A stretch of 64,000 nucleotides of DNA from Mesorhizobium loti CJ3sym (GCF_000472785.1 NZ_KI421462.1:273994-337993); one strand, 5' to 3'; shown: positions 1 to 8,462, numbered from the stretch's first letter. A program made the numbers and translations. The notes: generated by a model not told the origin, from the letters alone.

Positions 1-713
1 CCTACAGCCTGGCCAACACCTCCGCCACAGCCGAAGAGGTGCGACAGACGCGGCAGCGCATCCCGGAGTTCTTCCGTCGCCTGATCGCGCTCAAGCGGGG
101 CCAGCTCGGCGATGATCTGGCTTCGGCCCTGATCGTCGCGCGTGACAAAGGCGAGCTCGTTTCCGACACCGAGCTCATCGACATGCTGTTCATGGTGCTC
201 TCTGCGGGCTTCGTGACCACCGCCGGCGTCATCGGCAATGGCGTGCTGGCATTGCTGACGCATCCGCAGCAACTGCACCTGGTGCGCAGCGGCCAAGTTC
301 CGTGGTCACAGGCGATCGAGGAGATCCTGCGCTGGGGCAGCTCAGCGGCCAATCTGCCGTTCCGCTATGCCACCCAGGACGTGGAGATCGACGGATGCAT
401 GGTCCGCCGCGGCGATGCCGTCCTGATGGCGTTCGATGCGGCGAACGGGGACGAAAAGGCCTTCGGTCCTGGCGCCGACAGATTCGATGTCACCCGGCGG
501 CACAACCCGCATTTGTCGTTCGGCGAGGGGCCGCATTCCTGCCTGGGCGCTGCGCTGGCGCGCCTGGAATTGCGCTGCGCCTTCCCCGCGCTGTTCGGGC
601 GGCTGGAGGATCTGGCGCTGACCATCGCTGCGGAGGACGTCGTCTACATGCCGTCTTACGTCATTCGCTGCCCGCAGCGCCTGCCGGTCAGCTTCCGCCC
701 TTCCGTCGCTTAG
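1..713 (+). CDS. Cytochrome P450, C-terminal part (5' end outside window)
   Basis: Heme-thiolate monooxygenase. About 236 residues are visible, open from the window edge. In order they show the oxygen-binding I-helix motif (SAGFVTTAG), the K-helix ExxR motif (EEILRWG) and the heme-ligand loop FGEGPHSCLG, whose cysteine binds the iron, before a normal C-terminus and a TAG stop. A fragment of a second P450 begins almost immediately downstream, so this was probably a P450 operon. Rhizobial symbiosis regions carry the gibberellin operon (CYP115/112/114/117), in which tandem P450 genes occur and CYP115 is often damaged. Membership in that operon is a guess from context, since no ferredoxin or diterpene synthase gene is visible here. 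Confidence 0.85.
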   Translation, partial: YSLANTSATAEEVRQTRQRIPEFFRRLIALKRGQLGDDLASALIVARDKGELVSDTELIDMLFMVLSAGFVTTAGVIGNGVLALLTHPQQLHLVRSGQVPWSQAIEEILRWGSSAANLPFRYATQDVEIDGCMVRRGDAVLMAFDAANGDEKAFGPGADRFDVTRRHNPHLSFGEGPHSCLGAALARLELRCAFPALFGRLEDLALTIAAEDVVYMPSYVIRCPQRLPVSFRPSVA

Positions 714-714
714 A

Positions 715-967
715 GAGTGCCGCATTCACCCCGGATTCGGTGATTCTCGGTTCGCCGGGGTGGCTGGTCTCGCACGAGGGGGGCGAGCATGCCCGGTTAC
801 GCACGATCGTGGCGCCGGCCTTCAGCAATCGCAGGGTGAAGCTGCTCGCGCAGCAGGTCGAGGCGATCCCCGCGCAGTTGTTCGAGACGCTGGCGGCCCA
901 GCCCCAGTCCGCCGACCTGAGGCGCCACCTCTCCTTTCCGCTTCCGGACATGTTATCAGCGTGCTGA
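715..967 (+). pseudogene. Cytochrome P450 N-terminal fragment
   Basis: A second reading frame directly after the first P450 encodes a stretch typical of the P450 B'-C helix region (HARLRTIVAPAFSNRR, followed by a segment ending in LSFPLPDM). It stops after roughly 80 residues, with no I-helix or heme loop. The homology ends near base 957, where a 9-bp inverted repeat (CAGCGTGCT at 957-965, AGCACGCTG at 982-990) marks the junction. I read this as the start of a second P450 gene cut off by a deletion or insertion. It cannot be a working enzyme. Confidence 0.6.
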
Positions 968-1257
968 TGGGCGAGTGCGCAAGCACGCTGAGCAAAGCCG
1001 AGCGGGGAACAAATACCGGGATTCCCGGCGGACCGTGACGGCCTCGCCCCACTTTACGCTCTTGAGCCCGGCGACCTCGATCTGATCCGGCGTCGCCGAT
1101 GGGGACAAGGATCTCTCCGAGCCTGCACTGATAAGAGGCGGCATCGTAAGCGGCTTTGGGCGAAAGAGACCGATCAGCGCAAGGGCACTATTCGCATCAT
1201 CACATAAACATCTCGTTATATGTATTGACAAGGAGCGAAGCTGCTGTGATTGTGCGC
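968..1257. other. Intergenic stretch between the P450 fragment and the riboswitch
   Basis: No gene is recognised here. The promoter of the metE transcript should lie in the second half; TTGACA at 1225-1230 is a possible -35 box, but I see no convincing -10 at the right spacing. Confidence 0.4.
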
Positions 1258-1475
1258 ATGTCGTGGTTCTCCGCGCGGCACTGCCGTAGCGGAGCTAAGA
1301 GGGAAGCCGGTGCGATGCCGGCGCTGCCCCCGCAACTGTTAGCGGCGAGCCAAGCCCATTGGTGTCACTGAGGCGAACGGCCTCGGGAAGACGGGCAGAG
1401 GCTTTGACCCGCGAGCCAGGAGACCTGCCACGACGAACAACGTCCACGGGCGGGGTGTCTCGGTGGCCGCAGTAG
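1258..1475 (+). promoter_or_regulatory. Cobalamin (B12) riboswitch upstream of metE
   Basis: Hallmarks of the cobalamin riboswitch occur in the right order: GGGAAGCCGGTGCGATGCCGG (about 1310-1320), the CCCCCGCAACTGT block (about 1327-1339) and the B12 box GAGCCAGGAGACCTGCC (1413-1429). A GC-rich segment follows that could form the expression platform, then the metE start about 65 bases further on. In this family adenosylcobalamin binding turns expression off. That fits metE, which encodes the B12-independent methionine synthase needed only when B12 is short. Confidence 0.92.
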
Positions 1476-1538
1476 CCCGGCTTCGTGCCGCCTGCTCGCG
1501 CGTTCCTTGTCCCCACGCCCCAACCATCGGGGTATGGC

Positions 1539-3893
1539 ATGACTGTCTCTCAACAAATTCCTGTGGCAACGCTCGGCGTGCCGCGTATCGGTCGACGGCG
1601 GGAACTGAAATTCGCGCTTGAAAGCTACTGGTCCGGAAAATCTCCCGCTGCCGACCTGCTCGCGACGGCGAAGGCGCTACGCGCCGCCAGCTGGAGGGAG
1701 CAGCACGATCGCGGCGTGTCGAAAATCCCGTCCAACGATTTCTCGCTTTATGACCATGTGCTCGACACCGTCGCCATGGTCGGCGCCGTGCCGGCACGAT
1801 ACGTCTGGACTGACGGCGAGGTCCCACTCGATACCTATTTCGCCATGGCGCGCGGCAACCAAGATCAGGCCGCTGATTGCGGACATGCCGGTGACGAGCA
1901 TGCGGCCAACGGGCATGGCCTTGCCGCGATGGAAATGACCAAATGGTTCGACACCAACTATCACTACATTGTGCCGGAACTTACCGACGATCAGAGCTTT
2001 GCCCTCTCGTCGGCGAAACCGGTCGATCATTTCCTCGAGGCCAAGGCGCTCGGCATCCACACGCGCCCGGTCCTGCTTGGACCGGTTACCTTTCTCAAGT
2101 TGGCGAAGTCACCTGAGGAAGGTTTCAACCCTATCGCGCTCCTGCCACGGCTGCTGCCCGTCTACGAGGAGCTCCTGCGGAGGCTGAAGCTCGCGGGAGC
2201 CGATTGGGTGCAGATCGATGAGCCGGCGCTCGTGGTCGATCTGGTTCCCAACGAACGGGATGCGCTCCAATTCGCCTACTGCCGGCTGTCAAAAGCAGCA
2301 CCGGAGTTGAAGATCATGGTCGCTACCTATTTCGGATCGCTGGGAGACAATCTCGAGACCGCGATTTCTCTGCCCGTGGCGGGACTGCACGTCGATCTCG
2401 TGCGCGCTCCAGAGCAGTTGGAGACCGTCGGCCGGCTCGCGCAGAAGGACCTTGTGCTCTCGCTCGGGCTGATCGACGGCCGCAACGTCTGGCGCGCGAA
2501 CCTGCCTGCCATGCTTGACCGCATCAAGCCGATCGTCGCCGGTTGGCCGCGGGACCGCGTGGAGATCGCCCCGTCCTGCTCGATGCTGCATGTGCCGATC
2601 GACCTGGACATGGAGACGGCACTCGATGCGGATGTGAAATCGTGGCTCGCCTTCGCGGCGCAAAAGACCGACGAGCTGGTCGTGCTCGCCCGTGCGCTGG
2701 CCGAAGGCCGGGACGCGGTCGCCGCCGAACTAGAGGCGTCGGCTGAGGCTGCCGCCGCTCGCGCGACATCCGCTAAGGTGCATGATCCGCTCGTCGAAGG
2801 TCGGGTCGCCAGCATCAAGGTCGCCATGACGCGCCGGAAGAGCGCATTCGACGTGCGCTCCAAGCTTCAGGGCGACACGTTTGGCTTGCCATCCTTCCCC
2901 ACCACGACGATCGGCTCCTTCCCGCAAACAGCCGAGGTTCGCAAGGCGCGGGCAGCCCATGCCAAGGGCGAGCTGAGTTACGTCGACTATGAGGCCTTCC
3001 TGAAAAAAGAGATAGAAGCCGCCGTTCGCTGGCAAGAAGAGATCGGACTCGACGTGCTGGTCCACGGCGAATTCGAGCGCAACGATATGGTGCAATATTT
3101 CGCTGAGCAGCTCCGCGGCTTCGCCTTCACGCAACACGGCTGGGTGCAGAGCTATGGCTCGCGCTTTGTGCGCCCCCCGATCATCATTGGCGATGTGTCG
3201 CGACAACAGCCGATGACGGTACACTGGTGGCGATATGCCCAGTCGCTGACGCCGAAGCCGGTGAAGGGCATGCTTACCGGCCCGGTGACGATCCTCAACT
3301 GGTCCTTCGTCCGAGACGACCTTGCCCGCTCAGCCGTCTGCCGCCAGGTCGCGCTCGCCATTCGCGATGAAGTGAGCGACCTCGAAAAGGCCGGCGCCGG
3401 GATGATCCAGATCGACGAAGCCGCACTGCGCGAGGGCTTGCCGCTGCGCGAGGCCGAGTGGCAGGCCTATCTCGACTGGGCCGTCGAATGCTTCCGGCTG
3501 GCTTCAACGGCGGTCGGCGATGCGACCCAGATCCACACCCATATGTGCTACTCCGAGTTCGGCGATATCGTGGACGCGATTGCCGCAATGGATGCCGATG
3601 TGATCTCCATTGAAACCTCGCGCTCGCAGATGGAACTGCTCGATACGCTTCGAACCTTCAAGTATCCGAACGAGATCGGTCCTGGTGTCTATGACATTCA
3701 CTCGCCGCGAGTCCCGGAAGTGGGCGAGATTTCCAACCTTATCATGCTTGCGCGCGATCGATTGTTGGATGGCCAACTGTGGGTGAATCCCGACTGCGGT
3801 CTCAAAACGCGCAGATGGGAGGAGGTCCGCCCTGCCTTGGTGAACATGGTGGCTGCAGCACGCGCAATTCGGGAAAAAGCGCGGACGGCGTAG
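1539..3893 (+). CDS. metE: Cobalamin-independent methionine synthase MetE
   Basis: Transfers the methyl group from 5-methyltetrahydropteroyl-triglutamate to homocysteine, giving methionine without B12. The 784-residue length matches the family. The N-terminal duplicated barrel opens with TLGVPRIGRRRELK, and the catalytic half contains FPTTTIGSFPQT. The zinc and homocysteine site is visible in HTHMCYSEFGD and NPDCGLKTRRW, which supply the His and Cys ligands. ATG at 1539 is chosen because it follows an ATCGGGG ribosome site, is the first codon of the conserved N-terminus, and lies just after the B12 riboswitch; an upstream in-frame extension would run into the riboswitch. With adenosine kinase, metK and glyA nearby, it forms part of a methyl-cycle gene group. 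Confidence 0.96.
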   Translation: MTVSQQIPVATLGVPRIGRRRELKFALESYWSGKSPAADLLATAKALRAASWREQHDRGVSKIPSNDFSLYDHVLDTVAMVGAVPARYVWTDGEVPLDTYFAMARGNQDQAADCGHAGDEHAANGHGLAAMEMTKWFDTNYHYIVPELTDDQSFALSSAKPVDHFLEAKALGIHTRPVLLGPVTFLKLAKSPEEGFNPIALLPRLLPVYEELLRRLKLAGADWVQIDEPALVVDLVPNERDALQFAYCRLSKAAPELKIMVATYFGSLGDNLETAISLPVAGLHVDLVRAPEQLETVGRLAQKDLVLSLGLIDGRNVWRANLPAMLDRIKPIVAGWPRDRVEIAPSCSMLHVPIDLDMETALDADVKSWLAFAAQKTDELVVLARALAEGRDAVAAELEASAEAAAARATSAKVHDPLVEGRVASIKVAMTRRKSAFDVRSKLQGDTFGLPSFPTTTIGSFPQTAEVRKARAAHAKGELSYVDYEAFLKKEIEAAVRWQEEIGLDVLVHGEFERNDMVQYFAEQLRGFAFTQHGWVQSYGSRFVRPPIIIGDVSRQQPMTVHWWRYAQSLTPKPVKGMLTGPVTILNWSFVRDDLARSAVCRQVALAIRDEVSDLEKAGAGMIQIDEAALREGLPLREAEWQAYLDWAVECFRLASTAVGDATQIHTHMCYSEFGDIVDAIAAMDADVISIETSRSQMELLDTLRTFKYPNEIGPGVYDIHSPRVPEVGEISNLIMLARDRLLDGQLWVNPDCGLKTRRWEEVRPALVNMVAAARAIREKARTA

Positions 3894-3984
3894 GGCTCGG
3901 TGCCACTCGCCGGCGGTGAGCGGCAACGCCACACACCGGGCAATCTTGGGGTGAGTCCATCCGGCGCACCCAAGGCAATCGAGC

Positions 3985-4105
3985 TGCCCGTGACGAAGCG
4001 CCTCGGCAAGCTTGGCCTGGCCGCGGCCCTTGTTACGGCGCGTCGAAGTCAGCTTTCCAGACGCCGGCGTTGGCTGGCGATCGAAGCAGGCTTCGGTCTC
4101 AAATG
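3985..4105 (-). pseudogene. Decayed copy of the XRE regulator found at 12.4 kb
   Basis: On the minus strand this stretch aligns with the 5' end of the XRE gene at 12356-12601. Shared blocks include CTTCGATCGCC, GCCAACGCCGGC, AACAAGGGC, CAGGCCAAG and TTGCCGA(A/G)GCGCTTCG. The start codon is lost and small indels break the frame, after which the similarity fades. Similarity also extends upstream into the GTTTCGGATTAT promoter region. It is an old, inactive duplicate. Confidence 0.65.
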
Positions 4106-4145
4106 AGCCGGCCAGAAACGAGGCGGCTCACCGCCAGCCAGTTTC

Positions 4146-4170
4146 GGATTATTCCGTATTGGGATAATCC
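4146..4170. promoter_or_regulatory. Inverted repeat, possible XRE operator remnant
   Basis: GGATTAT at 4146-4152 and ATAATCC at 4164-4170 form perfect 7-bp arms around 11 bases. It sits upstream of the XRE pseudogene and resembles the dyad upstream of the intact paralogue (12638-12656). Confidence 0.4.
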
Positions 4171-4612
4171 AGTGTCACTATCATCTCCCCGACCTTGGTC
4201 GCCGAACCCCGGTCCCGACCATCGGGAGAGGCATTGGCGATCACGCGCCGCCGGTCCGCGGAGCGTGTTCCGGGAAATCGGATGCAGGGCCAAGCTGGGG
4301 GAAGGTTCAAACGGCACTTCCGGAGACTGTTGAAGCGGCATCGACGCTCCGCCATCTGCAGCGGGCCAATTCCCGCTCGATGGCTCCGTCTCCTCTGGCT
4401 GCAATCACGATCACCGCGACGGCGAAGCCGAGCGGCCGCAGCTGGCTGGCGGACCCTTGTGTTTTGATGGTGGAAGATCAGGCGCCGGACCAGGAAAGCC
4501 GTCGCGGAAAGAGCGGGGTTGGCTTGCTCCTGGCGGATGCCGGCAGAGGTATTCGGACCGCGCTCAATCGCGATGCGCAGATGGCCGAAATTCACGAGCG
4601 GCGTCCCAAATC
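4171..4612. other. No recognised gene
   Basis: GC-rich sequence with open frames but no protein I recognise, between the XRE remnant and the first DUF982 gene. It is probably eroded island DNA. Confidence 0.4.
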
Positions 4613-4861
4613 TCAATCGCTGCGCAGAATGCGTGCTTCAAGTGCGGCTGCGACGAAAGCTCGTCGAGCGGCTGGTGGATGGGTCTTACCGCGTAACACC
4701 TGCAGACAGGTGTCCATCGCTATCCTGCGTTTATCGGTCGCATGATGCAGATCCCGGAGCAAGATAGCGGCCGCGTCGTTGACGTCGAACACGACACGCT
4801 CCGAGCTGCGGCGGCTAAGCTGAACTACGACTGGCCTCTCAAATCTGATCAACCCGGTCAT
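4613..4861 (-). CDS. DUF982 family protein
   Basis: A small protein of 82 residues matching DUF982, a family of unknown function abundant in rhizobia and often multiplied on symbiosis islands and plasmids. The diagnostic C-terminal block is present: a conserved Cys followed by VLRGKTHPPAARRAF and a terminal AALEARIL segment. The ATG at 4861 follows a GGAGGAGGGG ribosome site. A second, divergent DUF982 gene lies 270 bases upstream on the same strand. No membrane segment or signal peptide is apparent. Confidence 0.7.
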   Translation of the reverse strand: MTGLIRFERPVVVQLSRRSSERVVFDVNDAAAILLRDLHHATDKRRIAMDTCLQVLRGKTHPPAARRAFVAAALEARILRSD

Positions 4862-5131
4862 CCCCTCCTCCACAGCCACTACTCGGCAAAAAGCCCGGGC
4901 CGCCTTTCTTTACTCAGCCGAACGCGACCGCTGCACCTGCGCCATTGAGCCTGGCCATTGGCGGGCAAGCGATCGCCATGAGGCGCGTCCGGCCATGGTC
5001 AGCTTGCGTGCGATCTGCGGTTGTGCAGTCGATGGTGAGGAACTGCTTCTCATTCGCGTGGTCTAGCTGTGAAACCTGGACATAGTGCACTGTTTGACGC
5101 GCCTCGCCAGTCTCAAACATGTCGTCGATGT

Positions 5132-5434
5132 CTACACCTGCACTTTTCCACTGCCCGATCTGCAGGCGGCGATCCACTGCATCGCGGAGGTTGCATCTTC
5201 CAATATGGCGACCCGCTTCGCAAAGCCGAAAAAGGCATTGCGCGCCGTGCTTACCGGCTTGCGCCCATCGTATGCATCGTAGCATGCCCTCAGGGCGGCT
5301 TCGTGGATCAGGTCTCTGCGGTCTTCCGGCCATTCGTTGAGAAAATCGATTGCATCCGCAAGGCCGGCAATCTCTTGGATGATGTGGGTTGCGCGTTTCA
5401 CAAAAAGGGGGCTGCTGAAAGCCTCAGCGTTCAT
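5132..5434 (-). CDS. DUF982 family protein (second copy)
   Basis: A protein of 100 residues with the full DUF982 pattern: NEWPEDRRDLIHEAALRAC, then YDGRKPVSTARNAF and AKRVAILEDA. The ATG at 5434 has a good GGGAG site seven bases upstream. It shares only the family signature with the neighbour at 4613-4861, so the pair is an old duplication or two separate acquisitions. Its function is unknown. The long gap to the MucR gene, on the other strand, argues against a shared promoter with it. Confidence 0.75.
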   Translation of the reverse strand: MNAEAFSSPLFVKRATHIIQEIAGLADAIDFLNEWPEDRRDLIHEAALRACYDAYDGRKPVSTARNAFFGFAKRVAILEDATSAMQWIAACRSGSGKVQV

Positions 5435-5676
5435 TGGTTTCTCCCAACTTTCTAAATAGCCAATTTGCGGTGAAGAGGCGCCGCATCGACACGGCGACCA
5501 TGGCACAATGTGTTGTCAGGGCGATGACGGTTCAAGAGGAGATCCGCGACCGCGGCCGGGCGTGCAGCGATCCGCCAACACATCATGCAATGGCTTGGTT
5601 GCTATCAAACGCCGTCGTCACTATTAAGCTACGAAGTGATTCTCACCGCCTAGTCTAAGCCCGCAGGAGCGTTTTT

Positions 5677-6141
5677 ATGACCGAAGAAACCGAGAGCAAA
5701 GCTGACAGCCTCATCGAACTCACCGCCCATGTCGTCTCAGCCTATGTTTCGAACAATCCGGTTCCCGTCGGTGAACTGCCTGGGCTTATCGGCCAGATCC
5801 ACATCGCATTGAAAGGCACTGCTGGTGGGGCCGCACCAGAAAAGCCGGAAGCTCTCAAGCCTGCCGTACCGATCAGAAAATCGGTTACACCCGACTACAT
5901 TATCAGCCTTGAGGACGGTAAGAAGTTCAAGTCGCTCAAGCGTCACCTGGCTACCCACTATGGCCTTACACCCGACGAATATCGCGCGAAATGGGAGCTG
6001 CCGGCAGACTATCCCATGGTGGCGCCGAACTACGCTGCGGCGCGCTCGGCATTGGCCAAGACCATGGGTCTGGGCCGCAAGCCGAAGGAACCGGAAACGC
6101 CGGCACCGGCCAAGCGTGCCGGCAAGAAAGCCGCAGCCTGA
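5677..6141 (+). CDS. Ros/MucR family transcriptional regulator lacking the first zinc-finger cysteine
   Basis: DNA-binding regulator of the Ros/MucR family, which controls exopolysaccharide, motility and symbiosis genes in rhizobia. 154 residues: an N-terminal oligomerisation helix, then the prokaryotic zinc-finger block (SLEDGKKFKSLKRHL, then THYGLTPDEYRAKW) and the family motif LPADYPMVAPNYAAAR, ending in a basic Ala/Lys-rich tail. The position that is Cys in canonical MucR (CLEDGKK) is Ser here. Members of this family from Mesorhizobium loti that keep the fold without a normal zinc site have been described, so it may still bind DNA. AGGAG six bases before the ATG supports the start. The sRNA gene downstream is on the same strand. 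Confidence 0.9.
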   Translation: MTEETESKADSLIELTAHVVSAYVSNNPVPVGELPGLIGQIHIALKGTAGGAAPEKPEALKPAVPIRKSVTPDYIISLEDGKKFKSLKRHLATHYGLTPDEYRAKWELPADYPMVAPNYAAARSALAKTMGLGRKPKEPETPAPAKRAGKKAAA

Positions 6142-6209
6142 CCGCAGTTTTTCAGGATCGGCTAAGCGGATCCGGCATCATTTCGCACTCGCGAGATAAA
6201 ATTTGTGCG

Positions 6210-6237
6210 TTGCAATATCCGCGGCGATCGGTATGAT
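6210..6237 (+). promoter_or_regulatory. Sigma-70-like promoter of the sRNA
   Basis: TTGCAA (6210-6215), a 16-base spacer and TATGAT (6232-6237) place a transcription start at about 6243-6245, at the first stem of the sRNA. Confidence 0.55.
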
Positions 6238-6243
6238 AATGTT

Positions 6244-6358
6244 GTCGGCCATCTACTCCTCCCAGATGTGGTGCCGACGCTGAATGGGGCGCACCTCCTC
6301 CCGCGTCTCATTCGAAATCGAGCCCGCTGCCACCTCCTCCCGGCAGCGGGCTTTTTTA
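6244..6358 (+). ncRNA. Alpha-r14 (NfeR1-type) trans-acting sRNA with three anti-Shine-Dalgarno loops
   Basis: About 115 nt folding into three hairpins, each exposing the same CUCCUCCC motif in its loop. Hairpin 1 pairs GTCGGC (6244-6249) with GCCGAC (6273-6278) and CATCT with AGATG, with the motif at 6256-6263. Hairpin 2 pairs 6282-6292 with 6303-6313 over 11 pairs including G-U, with the motif at 6295-6302. Hairpin 3 is the terminator, with the motif at 6334-6341. This architecture is the hallmark of the alphaproteobacterial alpha-r14 family, which includes S. meliloti NfeR1, reported to affect osmoadaptation and nodulation efficiency by pairing with ribosome-binding sites. It lies on the MucR strand but appears to have its own promoter. 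Confidence 0.85.
6321..6358 (+). terminator. Rho-independent terminator of the sRNA
   Basis: A perfect 11-bp stem (AGCCCGCTGCC 6321-6331, GGCAGCGGGCT 6342-6352) is followed by a T-rich run. The loop carries the third CTCCTCCC motif. Confidence 0.92.
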
Positions 6359-6397
6359 TTTGTTGAGCCGCGATTTCGGTAGAGCCAACGCATTTGG

Positions 6398-7000
6398 CTA
6401 AGCGAGGCGAATGCTCCGAACTTCCAGGCCCTTCTTGCCCTGACCGCATTGGACAAACACCTTCTGGCCCTCCATCAGCATGCTCAGTCCCGAGCGGGTC
6501 AGCGCGGTGGCATGAACGAAGATGTCCTTCTCACCGTTTTCAGGAGCAATGAAGCCGAAGCCTTTTTCAGGATTGTACCACTTGACCGTGGCCTCGCTCT
6601 CCAACTGGGCACTCGTCCCGGCGGTGGACTCTCCAGCGCAACGCGTATGTAGCTGAGTTCTCGCGGTCTGATCGCCGACCTCCAGCACTTGCGCGACCTG
6701 ATGACCACCTCTTGGACTTTCTTCCGTTGTGACCTTGAGACGCGTTCCCTCGGAAACACCGCGGCTCCCGGCCGCCTCCAGCACCCGGATGTGCAGATAG
6801 GCCTGGATGCCCTGCGGCAGTTTGACAAAGCCAAAACCCTTGCTGGTGTTGAACCACACCACTTCGGCGTCGACAGGGTCCGCGGTTACGATCGACGGAC
6901 GCTGAAAGTAGCTTGGCTCGGAAGGCCGTTCCGTAAAAGAAGCCGCGTCATCGTCATGACGATGCCGGCGTGGCTCACGATGGTCCTTATATTTGCCCAT
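6398..7000 (-). CDS. Double cold-shock-domain protein
   Basis: A 200-residue protein with two cold-shock domains, a layout common in Rhizobiales; such proteins bind single-stranded RNA or DNA. After a charged N-terminus (HREPRRHRHDDD), domain 1 spans about residues 45-110 with RNP1-like GFGFVKL. Domain 2 spans about residues 135-200 with KWYNPEKGFGFIAPE and DIFVHATAL, the canonical RNP1 and RNP2 motifs. Domain 1 has LHIRVLE where RNP2 usually reads VFVH, so the second domain is probably the main nucleic-acid binder. The gene converges on the sRNA terminator, only 40 bases away. The ATG at 7000 is followed by the usual MGKYKDHREPRRHR start. Confidence 0.88.
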   Translation of the reverse strand: MGKYKDHREPRRHRHDDDAASFTERPSEPSYFQRPSIVTADPVDAEVVWFNTSKGFGFVKLPQGIQAYLHIRVLEAAGSRGVSEGTRLKVTTEESPRGGHQVAQVLEVGDQTARTQLHTRCAGESTAGTSAQLESEATVKWYNPEKGFGFIAPENGEKDIFVHATALTRSGLSMLMEGQKVFVQCGQGKKGLEVRSIRLA

Positions 7001-7369
7001 GATCGTCCGACTGGCTTGAACAACGCACTGCGCTCCCGGCGGGATAATCTCAATCGGGCGATGCGTTCATGTCAATTCACCAGTTGGCCGCTTACCCGCT
7101 CGATCGCATCACGATCCCGACCTGTTGCCACACGCGGTCGATGATGGCGGGTGAGCAATATATGCGACAGGTCGAGCTGCCGATCGAAACGCTTCCCTAT
7201 ATCGCACGGCAGAAGGTTCGCACTGGAGGGCGACAACGCCATCAACGTTTCGATCATGATATGCCGCGGGCTGCCGTCTCACGCGGATGCGCATCCGACA
7301 TTTCGATTTACGCGCACTTTTCCGCACAGCCCCCAGGAGGGCAGACGGGCAGCTCGTCATTAACGCCCC
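7001..7369. other. Intergenic stretch, no recognised gene
   Basis: Holds the upstream region of the cold-shock gene and the sequence beyond the adenosine kinase stop. Short minus-strand frames exist, but none resembles a protein I know. Confidence 0.35.
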
Positions 7370-8362
7370 CTACAACAACCCAGCCTGCTCGGCCTCGCGG
7401 CGCAAATTCTGCCGTGGCCTTGGGCCGATCTGCTGGATCACCAATCCGGCCGCCAGCGAGCCAAGGTCGCCGCAGGTCTTCAGGTCGCGGCCTTGCGTGT
7501 AGCCATGCAGGAAACCGGCGGCATAGAGGTCGCCGGCACCCGTGGTGTCGACCAGTTCCTTGATCGCGGTCGCCTGGATGACCACGGTCTCGTCGCCGCG
7601 CACGATGACCGAGCCCTTTTCCGAGCGGGTCACGGCGGCGATCTTGCAGTCCTTGCGGATCTGCGCCAGCGCCTCGTCGAAGGAGGCGGTCTGGTAGAGC
7701 GATTTGATCTCGTGGCTGTTGGCAAAGACGATATCGACCGTGCCCGAGCGCATCAGCTTGAGGAACTCGTCGCGGTAGCGGTCGACGCAGAACGAATCCG
7801 ACAGTGTCATCGACACCTCGCGGCCGGCGGCATGCGCGAGCTTCGCCGTCTGCCGGATCGCCTCCTTGGCGCGCGGCGGGTCCCACAGATAGCCCTCGAA
7901 ATAGGTGACCGCCGCACCCGAAGCCTTGTCGGCCTCGACATCCTCCGGCCCGAGCTCGGTGGCGGCGCCGAGATAGGTGTTCATCGAGCGCTCGCCGTCG
8001 GGGGTGACGAAGATCATCGAGCGCGCCGTCGGGGGTAGACCCGCCAGCGGCCTGGTGTCGAAGGCGACACCCTGCGCATGGATGTCGTGCGCGTAAATCT
8101 CGCCCAGCGCATCGTTCGAAACCTTGCCGAAGAAGGCGGCACGTCCACCGAAGCTGGCAACGCCGGCCGCCGTGTTGCCGGCGCTGCCGCCGGAGGCCTC
8201 GATCGCCGGGCCCATGCGGCTGTAGAGTAGTTCGGCGCGATGGGTGTCGATGAGGTTCATCGCGCCCTTGATGATGCCGTTGGTCTCGAGGAATTCCTCG
8301 TCGCACTGGGCGATGATGTCGACAATGGCATTGCCGATGCAAAGCACGTCATAATCCGGCAT
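7370..8362 (-). CDS. Adenosine kinase (PfkB/ribokinase family)
   Basis: Phosphorylates adenosine to AMP, removing the adenosine released when S-adenosylhomocysteine is hydrolysed. 330 residues with the PfkB N-terminal signature (GGSAGNTAAGVASFGG) and the C-terminal ATP and catalytic motif DTTGAGDLYAAGF, in which the Asp is the catalytic base. The sequence around MPDYDVLCIGNAIVDI is typical of alphaproteobacterial adenosine kinases. ATG at 8362 is preferred because GGCGGAGA lies just upstream; a longer version would need a TTG start inside that ribosome site. It sits 100 bases beyond metK on the same strand, so it belongs to the methyl-cycle group. General sugar kinase activity cannot be excluded. 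Confidence 0.88.
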   Translation of the reverse strand: MPDYDVLCIGNAIVDIIAQCDEEFLETNGIIKGAMNLIDTHRAELLYSRMGPAIEASGGSAGNTAAGVASFGGRAAFFGKVSNDALGEIYAHDIHAQGVAFDTRPLAGLPPTARSMIFVTPDGERSMNTYLGAATELGPEDVEADKASGAAVTYFEGYLWDPPRAKEAIRQTAKLAHAAGREVSMTLSDSFCVDRYRDEFLKLMRSGTVDIVFANSHEIKSLYQTASFDEALAQIRKDCKIAAVTRSEKGSVIVRGDETVVIQATAIKELVDTTGAGDLYAAGFLHGYTQGRDLKTCGDLGSLAAGLVIQQIGPRPRQNLRREAEQAGLL

Positions 8363-8462
8363 CAATGTCTCCGCCAACTACCCACCGGCTTTCTGCTATG
8401 CCGGCCAGGCGCGGGTCTAGCGAGTTGAAATGGGTTGCCGCATGCGCTTGATCCAGCGGCCC

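Noticed and set aside
4149..4616. 155-codon minus-strand frame between the XRE remnant and DUF982
   Set aside because: Arg-rich composition typical of a spurious GC-rich frame, no family resemblance and no ribosome site noted.
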